From: DATGJX01 sp036826275 | GTDB taxonomy: Bacteria > Vulcanimicrobiota > Vulcanimicrobiia > Vulcanimicrobiales > Vulcanimicrobiaceae | DNA length: 64,000 bases | Reading direction: 5' to 3' | Assembly: GCA_036826275.1 (NCBI GenBank) | Contig: DAISWS010000001.1 | Location: 1-64,000, forward strand | In this document: one piece after another, positions 34,211-43,129 of the stretch | How the letters are laid out: each line of letters starts with the position of its first letter | Numbering within the stretch: the first letter of the stretch is position 1 | Notes under the pieces: model-generated | What the model was told of the DNA's origin: nothing | Databases searched by the model: none | The model's input: only the letters and a program-made list of their open reading frames with translations | Program-made: the position numbers and the translations under genes

Positions 34211-35833
34211 TTACTTGATCCGTTCGTTAAGATAGGAGAAAAGTTCGTCGGGATCTTCGGCGATACCGCCGTGTTCCGGCTGCGCTGCTTGAACGCTTGC
34301 CGCAGAATGCGCGGCCGGACCGCCCTTCGCGCGCGGCGGTGCGCTGCTGCCGTCGACTTTCAGCGTCACGCGCAGCTTGGCGGCCAGCACGTCGCCGATC
34401 GCGTTTTCGACAAGTCCGGCGTGATCGCGCAGAATGTCCGCCATGACCGCATCCGGCATATGAATCACCACGGCATTGCCTTCGATCGCCGCAAGCGTTG
34501 CGCGGCTGAGCGGGGCGCGCAGCGACGGGCGTTCGCTCTCGACCTTCGCGCGCACGGAGTTCCATGCCGCGCGCACCTTCTGAATCGTGACCGGGCCGCT
34601 ATCGCTTTTAGCCGGCTCCGGCGCGCGAGCTTCGGTTTTGGGCGGTTCCGCTTTGACCGGCTCGGGCGGCTTCGGTGCGGCCGCGAAGGGTGCCGTGACG
34701 CCTTTGCCTTCTTCGAGTGCGCTTACGCGCGCGTTGATCGCATCGAGCGTCTGATCTTCGGCTGCAAGTGTGTAGCGCAGCAGTGCGGTTTCCAGCTCCA
34801 AGCGCGGATTGCCCGACGAACGAGCCGTGGCGAGCGCTTCGGCGAGCAGCCGCAGGGCGCGCACGATCTGCACCTGCGTGAGCTGCTTGCCGCGCTCGGC
34901 GGCGCGCTGCGCGTCTTCCGGCGCGAGATCGCGCGCGAGCAGCTGCGGATCGATACGCCCCACCAGCAGATTGCGAAACTCCGCGATGAGGCTGCGCAGG
35001 AGCACGTGCATGTCCGTGCCCGCATCGCTCGCTTCGTCGATCGTTTGCAACACGCCGGCGGCATCTTTGGCAATGAGCCGGTCGAGCAGCGTACTGGCAT
35101 ACTTGCGGCCGGTGGCGCCGAACGCAAGATCGATCGTTTGCGTCGTAATCGTGCCGTCGGCGAATGCTGCGGCCTGTTCGAGCATCGTGAGCGCGTCGCG
35201 CAAGCCGCCATCGGCGCGATAGGCAATGGCCGAAAGCGCCGCCTCGTCGATCGCAATCCCTTCGGCGGCGGCGATCTCGCGCATCCGCTCGATCATCACG
35301 GGAATGGCGATGCGGCGGAACGCGTAACGCTGACAGCGCGAAAGGATCGTAACCGGGAGTTTCTCCGGTTCGGTGGTCGCGAGGATGAAGACGGCATGCG
35401 GCGGCGGTTCTTCCAGGGTTTTCAGAAACGCGTTGGCGCCTTCTTTGGTCAGCATGTGCGCCTCGTCGATGATGTACACTTTCATGCGCATCGTCGACGG
35501 CGCGAACTTCACGGCATCGCGCAGCGCGCGTATCTCGTCGATGCCGCGGTTGCTCGCGGCGTCGATTTCGAGTACGTCCAGCGCCGTGCCGGCCAAAATG
35601 GCGGTGCAATTTTCACAGCTATTGTCCGGCATGGCCGTCGGTCCGTTGACGCAGTCGATGCAGCGGGCCAAGATTTTGGCCGCGGACGTCTTGCCCGAAC
35701 CGCGCGGGCCGGAGAACAAATACGCGTGAGCGAGTTTGCCGCTCTCCAGCGCGCTCGAGAGCGTGCGGACGACGGCGTCTTGGCCGACGAGATCGGCAAA
35801 ACTCTTGGGGCGCCAGGTACGGTAGAGGGACAC
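34211..35833 (-). CDS. dnaX: DNA polymerase III subunit gamma/tau
   Basis: A 540-residue clamp-loader subunit. Walker A GPRGSGKT (Lys48), a four-cysteine zinc module (CIDC...CENC, near 58-80), IIDEAHMLTKEGANAFLKTLEE (Walker B), sensor 1 near 150 (LATTEPEKLPVTI) and the SRCQRYAFRRI segment. After the collar, residues about 370-430 form a Pro/Ala/Lys linker and a tau-like C-terminal domain follows. The start ATG is 94 bases from the divergent recQ. Confidence 0.96.
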   Translation of the reverse strand: MSLYRTWRPKSFADLVGQDAVVRTLSSALESGKLAHAYLFSGPRGSGKTSAAKILARCIDCVNGPTAMPDNSCENCTAILAGTALDVLEIDAASNRGIDEIRALRDAVKFAPSTMRMKVYIIDEAHMLTKEGANAFLKTLEEPPPHAVFILATTEPEKLPVTILSRCQRYAFRRIAIPVMIERMREIAAAEGIAIDEAALSAIAYRADGGLRDALTMLEQAAAFADGTITTQTIDLAFGATGRKYASTLLDRLIAKDAAGVLQTIDEASDAGTDMHVLLRSLIAEFRNLLVGRIDPQLLARDLAPEDAQRAAERGKQLTQVQIVRALRLLAEALATARSSGNPRLELETALLRYTLAAEDQTLDAINARVSALEEGKGVTAPFAAAPKPPEPVKAEPPKTEARAPEPAKSDSGPVTIQKVRAAWNSVRAKVESERPSLRAPLSRATLAAIEGNAVVIHMPDAVMADILRDHAGLVENAIGDVLAAKLRVTLKVDGSSAPPRAKGGPAAHSAASVQAAQPEHGGIAEDPDELFSYLNERIK

Positions 35834-35895
35834 TCTGGGTAGTACTTTTCAACGTTTCGGGGCGCCTGCCGAGGGGTATACTGTTCGCGGAGCTT

Positions 35896-35915
35896 CTTTA
35901 GTTGATTTACTAAAG
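35896..35915. promoter_or_regulatory. 7-bp inverted repeat in the recQ leader
   Basis: CTTTAGT (35896-35902) and ACTAAAG (35909-35915) flank a six-base loop, in an AT-rich patch between dnaX and recQ. The right arm ends two bases before the AGG of the recQ ribosome-binding site, so the element could be an operator or an mRNA hairpin affecting recQ translation. Confidence 0.35.
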
Positions 35916-35927
35916 AGGCAGGCATAC

Positions 35928-37607
35928 GTGTCTAACGAGGCACTCCGAAGAGGTAAAGACGTGGAACTGCGGGCTGCGCTTCGTGAGAAGTTCGGTTTCG
36001 AATCATTTCAACCCGGTCAGGAAGAAGTCGTCGGGCGCATCGTGTCCGGACAGGACACGCTGGCCATTTTGGCAACCGGCGCCGGGAAGAGCTTAACCTA
36101 CCAACTGTCTGCCTTACTTCTCGATGGTACGACGGTCGTCGTCAGCCCGCTCATCGCGCTGATGAAAGATCAGATCGACATGCTGCGCGAGCTCGGCATC
36201 ACCGACGTCGTTGCGCTCAACTCCACGCTTTCCGAAGATCAAGAAGCCGCCGCGCTGGAACGCATCCGCACGCGCCACATCAAAATCGTCTTCGTCACCC
36301 CGGAAAAATTGGAAGACGATTCGTTCATGCAGCTCCTGCAGTCGATTACCGTCCCGCTGTTCGTGGTCGATGAAGCGCACTGCATCAGCCAATGGGGCCA
36401 CGATTTCCGCCCGGCATACCTAGCGCTCGGACACGTCATCGAACGCCTCGGCCATCCGACGGTGCTGGCGCTCACCGCAACCGCAACGCCCGCAGTGCGC
36501 GAAGATATCCTTCATCAGCTGGGCATTCCGCAGGTCAAACCGATCGTCAAAGGATTCGACCGGCCCAATTTGATCTACGACGTCCGCCGCGCCGAAAAAG
36601 AAGCCGATAAGTTCAAGATTCTGAAGGCGCTTTTCGCGCACGAACTCGAGGGCACCGGCATCATCTACACCGCCACGATCAAGAACGCGCTCGAAGTGCA
36701 GCGATATCTGCAAGAATCGCTCGACATTCCGGCGGCCGTGTATCACTCGAAACTGCAAAAGCAGGATCGCACGGCGGTGCACGAGCTGTTTATGGACGAA
36801 CATATTCGCGCGGTCGTCGCGACCAACGCGTTCGGCCTGGGAATCGACAAGCCGAACATTCGGTTCGTCGTGCATTACGATCTGCCGGGCTCGGTCGAAG
36901 CGTACACGCAGGAGGCGGGCCGCGCCGGGCGCGACGGATTACCATCGCGGTGCGTGCTGATTTACCGCATGAGCGATACGCGCGTGCAAAACTACTTCTT
37001 GACCGGCAAGTATCCGGACATCGAAGAAGTGCAGAAAGTCTTCGGGACGCTCGAGATTTTCGGCGCGCAAGAGGGCGGCGTCTCGATGACCGACCTGCGC
37101 AAGATTCTGCAGCTGCCGCTCACCAAACTCAAAGTGATTTTGGCGCTGCTCAAGAAGGGCGGCTTCATCCAGACGATCAGCCGCTCGAAATACGCGCTCA
37201 CCGACGACGCGCGCAAAAACCGCGACATGGTGCTGAATCTGGCGAGCTACGAGACCAAGAAATCGTACGACCAGAGCAAGCTCGCGATGATGCTGCAGTA
37301 CGCCGAGACGACCTCGTGCCGGCGCAAGTTCATCCTGAACTACTTCGGCGAAGATTACGATTACGTGGGCTGCGGCGCGTGCGATAACTGCTTGCGCGCG
37401 CGGCCGGCAACCGTGACCCGCGGCGAAGCACCGGAACCGCAGACGCTCTCCGGCTACCGCATCGCGGATATCGTCTTTCATCCGAAGTTCGGACAGGGCA
37501 CCGTGGAGCGGGCCGAAAAAGACCTCGTTACCGTGCTATTTCCGAGTGTCGGCTACAAGACGCTGCTTGCGTCCGCCGTGAGCCGGGACGAAGCGAAAAT
37601 CGCTTAG
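35928..37607 (+). CDS. recQ: ATP-dependent DNA helicase RecQ with tudor-like C-terminus
   Basis: A 559-residue 3'-5' DNA helicase. Motif I ATGAGKS (Lys54), DEAH (about 148-151) followed by CISQWGHDFRPAY, and motif VI EAGRAGRDG. The RQC zinc region has CRRKFILNYFGED and CGACDNC near 465-490. There is no HRDC domain. Instead, about 505-559 (VFHPKFGQGTVERAEKDLVTVLF, KTLL) resembles the small beta-barrel at the C-terminus of UvrD/PcrA-type helicases. The start is GTG 35928 with GAGG about nine bases upstream. Confidence 0.94.
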   Translation: MSNEALRRGKDVELRAALREKFGFESFQPGQEEVVGRIVSGQDTLAILATGAGKSLTYQLSALLLDGTTVVVSPLIALMKDQIDMLRELGITDVVALNSTLSEDQEAAALERIRTRHIKIVFVTPEKLEDDSFMQLLQSITVPLFVVDEAHCISQWGHDFRPAYLALGHVIERLGHPTVLALTATATPAVREDILHQLGIPQVKPIVKGFDRPNLIYDVRRAEKEADKFKILKALFAHELEGTGIIYTATIKNALEVQRYLQESLDIPAAVYHSKLQKQDRTAVHELFMDEHIRAVVATNAFGLGIDKPNIRFVVHYDLPGSVEAYTQEAGRAGRDGLPSRCVLIYRMSDTRVQNYFLTGKYPDIEEVQKVFGTLEIFGAQEGGVSMTDLRKILQLPLTKLKVILALLKKGGFIQTISRSKYALTDDARKNRDMVLNLASYETKKSYDQSKLAMMLQYAETTSCRRKFILNYFGEDYDYVGCGACDNCLRARPATVTRGEAPEPQTLSGYRIADIVFHPKFGQGTVERAEKDLVTVLFPSVGYKTLLASAVSRDEAKIA

Positions 37608-37610
37608 CGC

Positions 37611-39278
37611 TTGACGCTGCGCGCCAGGATCTTCGCCGCGATCGCCGCCGCCGGATGCGTTTTCGCATCCGCGGGCATTGCGCGCACGCAAGTCAATCCG
37701 CCCGCGCCCGTGGCGACCAATGCGCCGATCACGCCGCAGCCTTCGCCGAGCGGATCCGCGGTGCCGGGTGCGACGCCGGCTGCGCCCACGCCCACGCCTA
37801 TTCCTACCGCAACGCCGACGCCGCCGCCCATCACGGTTGCGCCGGCCGCCGCGTCCGTTCCGGTCGGCCAGACGCAAGTGCTGCGCGTGTCGTCCGTCTA
37901 CGGCCAGATGACGGTGAACGTGCTCAATCCCGCGATCGTCGATGCCGTCGTCGATCAGACCGCGCAAACCGTCACGCTGACCGGCAAAGCGCCAGGCGCA
38001 ACGGCGGTCGGCATCACCGATCAACGGGGCGTCGCGGCCGTCGTGCCCGTGCGCGTTGCCTACAGCGCTGGAACGATTGCCGATAGCAGCACGATCCGCA
38101 TCACCGGCGATACCGCAAGTCCGGCGTTCGTAAAGGCGCAAGCCGTTGCGGCCGCAGTTGCGGCTGCGCAAGCGCGTCCGGGCGCGCAAATCGTCGCAAC
38201 GCCGGACGGCGTGCAGTTTTCAGAGCCGCTCGGCCAAGACGATGTCGCCACCCTAAGCGTGCCCGTGCTGATTCAAGGCGATCAGTATTTTACCGCCGAG
38301 GGCACGACGCGCGTGCGCGTGGAGAATATCGCCGCGCCGAAGATCACGCCGGCCTCGCTCACGGTCAGCGATTATCCCGAACGCCTCACGGAAAACGGCG
38401 TGCTGTTTGCGAGCGATCTGAAACGCGAGCAGCCGACGCGCTTTCTGTACTTTCATTACAATCCGCCGGGCGAGCCGGATCGTCGCGTCGTGCTTCGCGC
38501 GCAGAATCTTTCGCTCGAGCCGGCGATCGTGCAATTCATCAGCGGCGAAGGCGGCCCCGATCCGAACGAGATGTCCGCCGGGCACGCCGCCACGTATGAA
38601 TTTCTCAAGCACCTCGTGCAAAACGAAGGCCGGGTTATCGTCATCCCCGGCAACGGAACGCTCAATTTGGTGGAGCAGCCGCTTCCCGCCAAAGACGTCG
38701 TCTGCAACCTCTTGCAACTGCGCGTGCTCAACGGGAGCGCCGTACACCTCACGCTTTTCGCGCAAAACGCGTCCAGCGCACCGGATGAAGCCCTTTCCAG
38801 CACCGAATTGCTGGGCGGCGGCCACCCGCACGCGCGCGGCATCTACAAGATTCCCGAGTTCCACTACAGCACGCTATGGAACACGACCGATCAGTATCTC
38901 GAATTGCAAATCGGACATATCCCGCTGCCCAATCTCATGGAAGGCCAAGCGCTGGCGGGTGACTACGGCGTTCTGCAGTCATTTGTGATCAAGGTACAAA
39001 ATCCGACGGCGCATCCCCAGCCGATCGCGATCTACGAGAACCCGCGCGGCGGACGCGCCACCGGCACGTACCTCATCGACGGCGTGCTCATCCAATCGCA
39101 TCAAACGCCGCCATTTTCACGGTACAAGATCCGTCAATACGTCGTGCCCGCGCGCGGCTTCGTCCGTGTGACGATCGAAACGATCCCGGATAGCGGATCG
39201 AGCTATCCGCTTCGCCTGATCTTCGCGCCGGACGACGGAAGCGTCGCGCCGGGTGCTCCGGGCTCGCCGGTCTACTAG
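37611..39278 (+). CDS. Secreted protein with pilus-assembly-N-terminus-like domain
   Basis: A 555-residue protein with a signal peptide (1-25), a Pro/Thr/Ala linker (about 28-80), then a domain near 80-150 (VPVGQTQVLRVSSVYGQMTV, VDQTAQTVTLTGKAPGATAVGI) resembling the N-terminal domain of secretins and pilus-assembly proteins. The remaining 400 residues are beta-rich and unfamiliar, with a lone cysteine near 365. The start is TTG 37611, three bases after recQ. Its stop overlaps the convergent YbjQ-like gene. It is probably extracytoplasmic. Function unknown. Confidence 0.6.
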   Translation: MTLRARIFAAIAAAGCVFASAGIARTQVNPPAPVATNAPITPQPSPSGSAVPGATPAAPTPTPIPTATPTPPPITVAPAAASVPVGQTQVLRVSSVYGQMTVNVLNPAIVDAVVDQTAQTVTLTGKAPGATAVGITDQRGVAAVVPVRVAYSAGTIADSSTIRITGDTASPAFVKAQAVAAAVAAAQARPGAQIVATPDGVQFSEPLGQDDVATLSVPVLIQGDQYFTAEGTTRVRVENIAAPKITPASLTVSDYPERLTENGVLFASDLKREQPTRFLYFHYNPPGEPDRRVVLRAQNLSLEPAIVQFISGEGGPDPNEMSAGHAATYEFLKHLVQNEGRVIVIPGNGTLNLVEQPLPAKDVVCNLLQLRVLNGSAVHLTLFAQNASSAPDEALSSTELLGGGHPHARGIYKIPEFHYSTLWNTTDQYLELQIGHIPLPNLMEGQALAGDYGVLQSFVIKVQNPTAHPQPIAIYENPRGGRATGTYLIDGVLIQSHQTPPFSRYKIRQYVVPARGFVRVTIETIPDSGSSYPLRLIFAPDDGSVAPGAPGSPVY

Positions 39279-40174
39279 TCGTCGAGCGACACGGTAAACT
39301 TTGGCGCTTCCTGCAGCGTGCCGTCGCCGCTGTATCCCGGGCGTTTCACGATCGACGTGCCGATGGCCATGAATTCGATCACATGCGGCTGCCAGATCCA
39401 GCTCTGTTCGGTAATGCGCATGCCGATGATGCCCTCGGCGCCGTGCGCTTCCGCCTCGGCTTGCATCCGGCTCATCGCCAGTTCCCGCGCGTCGTAGATC
39501 GCTTCGGTATAGTTCGTGAGTTCGACGTTCACGCCGACCGTGCGCAGCTGCTGCAAAAAGCCCTGATGCGCGACGTGATAGACGCAGTTGCCGAGCACGA
39601 GTTCGGCCGGAATGTAGCCCGACTGAAAGAGCTTGTAAAAATCTTGCGCGCTCAAGTCGCTCGTGAACGGCTTGCCGTGCATCGTGCGATAACGCTCCCC
39701 CTCGCGCGCTTTGATTGCCGTGCCGATAGCCGTGAATTCCAGCGCCGCTTCGGCCCACGAGTAGGCGTTGACGTTTAACCGCACGCCCACGATGCCGTCG
39801 GCGCCGAGCACGATCGCTTCCTCTTCCATGCGCGACATCGCGAGCTCGCGCGCATGGTACATCGCTTGGCTCAGGTAGTCGAGCTCCTGGTTCTGATACC
39901 AGTTGCCGTACTGAATGCCGACGTGATAGATCGAACTGCCCAGCACCATGCCCAGCGGTTTGACGCCGAGCTGTTCGAGCAGCACGAACTCGCTCACGGA
40001 AAGATCGCTGGTGAAGAGCGGCTTGCCGCCTTCTCCCGACATGCGGCGCAAGCGCGCGATGGCGTCTTGCGGCACGCCGCCCTGGGTCATCGCGGGCGGC
40101 ACGCCCGGTGCGCCGGGTGCGCCCGGCGGCGACTGGGGGGGACGCGGTCCGGAACCAAATCCAAAGAATGACAT
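39275..40174 (-). CDS. Tandem YbjQ/DUF74 heavy-metal-binding-domain protein
   Basis: A 299-residue protein with two YbjQ-type domains (about 55-160 and 170-285). Each has a segment like SQAMYHARELAMSRMEEEA then GADGIVGVRLN, or ARELAMSRMQAEAEAHGAEGIIGMRI. A Gly/Pro-rich N-terminus (1-30) precedes them. YbjQ domains form pentameric rings, annotated as metal-binding by similarity only. GAGG lies upstream of the ATG. Likely in one operon with the XpaC-like and TelA genes. Confidence 0.83.
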   Translation of the reverse strand: MSFFGFGSGPRPPQSPPGAPGAPGVPPAMTQGGVPQDAIARLRRMSGEGGKPLFTSDLSVSEFVLLEQLGVKPLGMVLGSSIYHVGIQYGNWYQNQELDYLSQAMYHARELAMSRMEEEAIVLGADGIVGVRLNVNAYSWAEAALEFTAIGTAIKAREGERYRTMHGKPFTSDLSAQDFYKLFQSGYIPAELVLGNCVYHVAHQGFLQQLRTVGVNVELTNYTEAIYDARELAMSRMQAEAEAHGAEGIIGMRITEQSWIWQPHVIEFMAIGTSIVKRPGYSGDGTLQEAPKFTVSLDD

Positions 40175-40193
40175 GAGTGCCTCGTTTTCCTCG

Positions 40194-40958
40194 TTAGCGG
40201 ATCAGCTGTTCGAGCAGCTCCCGGGTTTGCGTGCTGCTCTGCGCGTACGCATGTAAATCTTCATAGAGTGCGCGCGCCCATTCCTCGAACGGTACGTGCT
40301 CCGTGCGTATCGTCACGCCGCGCACGATCTTCGCGCACGTCGCTTCCAGCTCGCCATTGCGCCCGAGCGCGAGCGCATAGCGTAAGCGGTCGTTGCCGAG
40401 CGGCACGGTAATCGCCACGCGTTTGGCCGGCCCGCTGCCGAAGATCCCGCGGTCGACTTCCGTGAGCAGCGGAAAGGCATCGTACAATTTGCCGGCGACG
40501 CTGGTCAGCAGATCGCGCGTGCGCCGCGCGCCGGCGCTCAGCGTTTGCGCGAAGCGGCTTGCCGTCACCGGACGCGCATGCACGTCGATCGCCGGCGCTT
40601 CCGGCAGCGATTCGAGCGGTCCGAGCCGGTCGACCAAAAACCGGCCGTTGGCGGAGAGCGTCGAGCACTCGCGCCCGGCAAGGCGCATCAGCCGCTGCGC
40701 GGTCGCGCGCTCCAAAATCGCGAGCTGCTCGAGCAGTTGATCGTCCGGCGTGCGCGCGCTTTGCGGATCGGGCACGGAGCGCAGCGCCGGCGGAATCCGC
40801 GCGTACGCATCGAGCGTTTCCGGCAGATAGCGCTCGCGCGTCGTACGCAGCGCATACGCATCGTCGCCCGCGAGCCGGTCGAGTTCCAGAGCCTGCGCTT
40901 CATCGAGAAGCGCAAGTATACGATCGACGCATGCCTGCGCCTGCGGGGGTAACGCCAT
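40194..40958 (-). CDS. XpaC-like helical protein, probable TelA partner
   Basis: A 254-residue protein starting at ATG 40958, two bases after the TelA gene. The open frame continues upstream only as a shadow. The N-terminal helices and the motif ERYLPETLDAYARIP near residue 49 recall XpaC/YceG-type proteins that are usually encoded beside TelA. The C-terminal half (about 120-250) is unfamiliar (FGSGPAKRVAITVPL, LHAYAQSS). Assignment rests on one motif and context. Confidence 0.5.
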   Translation of the reverse strand: MALPPQAQACVDRILALLDEAQALELDRLAGDDAYALRTTRERYLPETLDAYARIPPALRSVPDPQSARTPDDQLLEQLAILERATAQRLMRLAGRECSTLSANGRFLVDRLGPLESLPEAPAIDVHARPVTASRFAQTLSAGARRTRDLLTSVAGKLYDAFPLLTEVDRGIFGSGPAKRVAITVPLGNDRLRYALALGRNGELEATCAKIVRGVTIRTEHVPFEEWARALYEDLHAYAQSSTQTRELLEQLIR

Positions 40959-40960
40959 CG

Positions 40961-42079
40961 TTACGGCTGTAGCTGTCCTGCAGCCGAACGCGTGAGATAG
41001 GTTTTGGCCTTTTCGACTTCGGTTTCGAGCGCCGAAGCCGTTTGCGCGAGACTGTCGGACGCTTTGAGCTTGTACTCCTCGACCGCATCCATCGCCGCGT
41101 AGACGTTCTCGAAGGCACGGTGCAATTGCTCGAGCTGGATGGTCGGCTCGGCCGCCTGTTTGTAAATGGCCACGCCTTGCTCGTTCAACATCTGCGAGGT
41201 CGATCCGATGAGATTCGACGTGGTCGACGAGAGCGCGGAGATCTGCCGGAGCACGAGCCGCTGACTGGTCAACGCTTGCGCGACCGCGACGGCGGTGCGC
41301 AGCGCACTCACGGTCGTGGTCGTGGCACGATCCACGCCTTTGACGAGCTCGGTATTGTTGCGCTTGATCAAATCGAGCGCCTGATAGCCCTGCAGGTTGA
41401 CTGCCATCTGCGTAAGGAGATCGACGCCCTTCTGCCGCACCGGAAAGAGCGCCGATTCTTTGACGGTTTTTGCGCGCTCCGGATCCGTCGTTTCGAGCAC
41501 GGTTATTTTTGCGGAAAGTTCGTCGTCGATCTTCTTGCACAGATAGATCATCGCTTGCGTTTTTTGCATGAGCGACCACATCTGCGTTTTCTGCTCTTCG
41601 ATCGCCGCATTGTCGCGCAGCAGCTCGTCCTTGCCGCGGTAAAGCGTTTCGATGATCGCGTTCAGGTGGCTCTGCGCGGACTGATACTGATCGAAATACT
41701 GCCGAAGGCGGTTACCGAAGGGAATGATGCCGAGCAAGCGGCGCGGCGAAAGCAGATCGCGTTTGGATGGATCGAGCGATTCGATCGTCGCGCGCAGGTC
41801 GCTCAACCCGCGCGAAACGTCCGGCGCCTGGCCGCCGGGATCGCGCATCGCGCGCAGCGGCCGGTCCAGCAGGCGGTTCGACACGCCGGCGGATTGCGAA
41901 ATCTCCGCGTTGCCCAGCGTTTCGAGTGCAGCGATGCGCTGCTTGAATTCATCGCCGTGAATATCCAGCGCGGCGAGGCCGCCGACATACTCCTGCACTT
42001 GCGCGTCGAGTTTGGACTGCTCATCGGCACTCAGCGGTACGCCGCCCTCCGCCTGCACCGGCACGGGTGATTCCGACAT
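40961..42079 (-). CDS. TelA/toxic-anion-resistance family protein
   Basis: A 372-residue soluble helical protein with the TelA hallmarks FGNRLRQYFDQYQSAQSHL, GKDELLRDNAAIEEQK, and ALFPVRQKGVDLL followed by VNLQGYQALDLIKRNN. Members are linked to tellurite or cell-envelope stress by genetics, and their biochemical role is unsettled. GGAGAG sits seven bases before the ATG, overlapping the upstream gene end. Confidence 0.9.
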   Translation of the reverse strand: MSESPVPVQAEGGVPLSADEQSKLDAQVQEYVGGLAALDIHGDEFKQRIAALETLGNAEISQSAGVSNRLLDRPLRAMRDPGGQAPDVSRGLSDLRATIESLDPSKRDLLSPRRLLGIIPFGNRLRQYFDQYQSAQSHLNAIIETLYRGKDELLRDNAAIEEQKTQMWSLMQKTQAMIYLCKKIDDELSAKITVLETTDPERAKTVKESALFPVRQKGVDLLTQMAVNLQGYQALDLIKRNNTELVKGVDRATTTTVSALRTAVAVAQALTSQRLVLRQISALSSTTSNLIGSTSQMLNEQGVAIYKQAAEPTIQLEQLHRAFENVYAAMDAVEEYKLKASDSLAQTASALETEVEKAKTYLTRSAAGQLQP

Positions 42080-42087
42080 ATTCTCTC

Positions 42088-43125
42088 CTACCGCGTGTTT
42101 TCGAGGGCAGTTTCATATACCCGGCGCATCGAGCGGGCACTTGCCGCCCAGGCAAAGCGCACCGCCGCAGCTTCGCGGTGCGCATCAGCGCGCGCCTGCG
42201 CACCGGCCGGATCCGCGAAAACCGCCTCGATCTCGCGTTGCCATTCTTGCTCGTCGTCCGCGCTCGCGATCGGCGCGCATCCGGCGACGACCTCCGGCAG
42301 CGATGCGGCGTCCGAAACGATCAGCGGAGTCCCCGCGCAGAGCGCTTGCGCGGCGGCGTAGCCGAAGCCTTCGTAATGCGAGGGTACGGCGACGAGCGAA
42401 CACGTCGCGTAGAGATCCAGCAGCTGCTCGCGCGGTACGTAACCCAAGAACTCGATGCAGGTTCCTACGCCGAGCTCGCGTGCCAGCCGTTCGCATTCCT
42501 CGCGGTATGGCGTCGGCGGCCCGACGCAGATCACGCGCGTATCGCCGGGCAGCGACGGTAACGTGCGAATCAGCACCTCGAGATTCTTGCGCCGTTCGAC
42601 CGTGCCCGGAACCAGAATCGTGCGTTCGCCGTGCGCACGGCGCGGCAGGTGGATAAAATCGGATGCGACCCCGGGATAGACGACGTGCACGCGCTCGTGC
42701 GGTAACTGCGTCGCCGACAACAACTCTTCGCGCGAGAACTGCGAGTCCACCACGATCGCTGCGGCATGCGGGTAGCGCTGCAGCGCGAATGTTCCAAAAT
42801 AATACCGCGCGTACGGGCGCGTGTGATGCTGCACCTTGAGCCACGCGACGTCGTGCACCGTCACGACCATCGGCGTCGAAACACGCAGCGGCATCGTACC
42901 GGACGCGCAGTGCAGCAGATCGGCGCCGCTCGCGCGCGCGCGCTGCGGGAGCAGCACCTGATCCCACGCGACACGGCGGTCGAACCGCCATGGATCGAGC
43001 TTTTCTTCGAAGAGCTCGACGACCTCGACGCCGCTAGCGCGCAGCGAGGCTGCCAGTCCGAGCACGTACTCGCCGATGCCGGTCGCGTTTCCCACCGCGA
43101 GCTGCATGTCCAGTGCGACGATCAT
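42088..43125 (-). CDS. GT-B glycosyltransferase (GT4-like)
   Basis: A 345-residue glycosyltransferase: N-terminal GNATGIGEYVLGLAASL, central GTVERRKNLEVLIRTL (donor-domain start near 180) and LGYVPREQLLDLYATC followed by PSHYEGFGYAAAQAL. In this last motif the usual E-x7-E reads E-x7-Q, so a ligand contact of the nucleotide sugar is changed. It could build part of the LPS or a surface glycan, fitting its place after the outer-membrane cluster. I start at ATG 43125. The preceding 47 codons are antisense-like coding. Confidence 0.85.
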   Translation of the reverse strand: MIVALDMQLAVGNATGIGEYVLGLAASLRASGVEVVELFEEKLDPWRFDRRVAWDQVLLPQRARASGADLLHCASGTMPLRVSTPMVVTVHDVAWLKVQHHTRPYARYYFGTFALQRYPHAAAIVVDSQFSREELLSATQLPHERVHVVYPGVASDFIHLPRRAHGERTILVPGTVERRKNLEVLIRTLPSLPGDTRVICVGPPTPYREECERLARELGVGTCIEFLGYVPREQLLDLYATCSLVAVPSHYEGFGYAAAQALCAGTPLIVSDAASLPEVVAGCAPIASADDEQEWQREIEAVFADPAGAQARADAHREAAAVRFAWAASARSMRRVYETALENTR

Positions 43126-43129
43126 GGGT

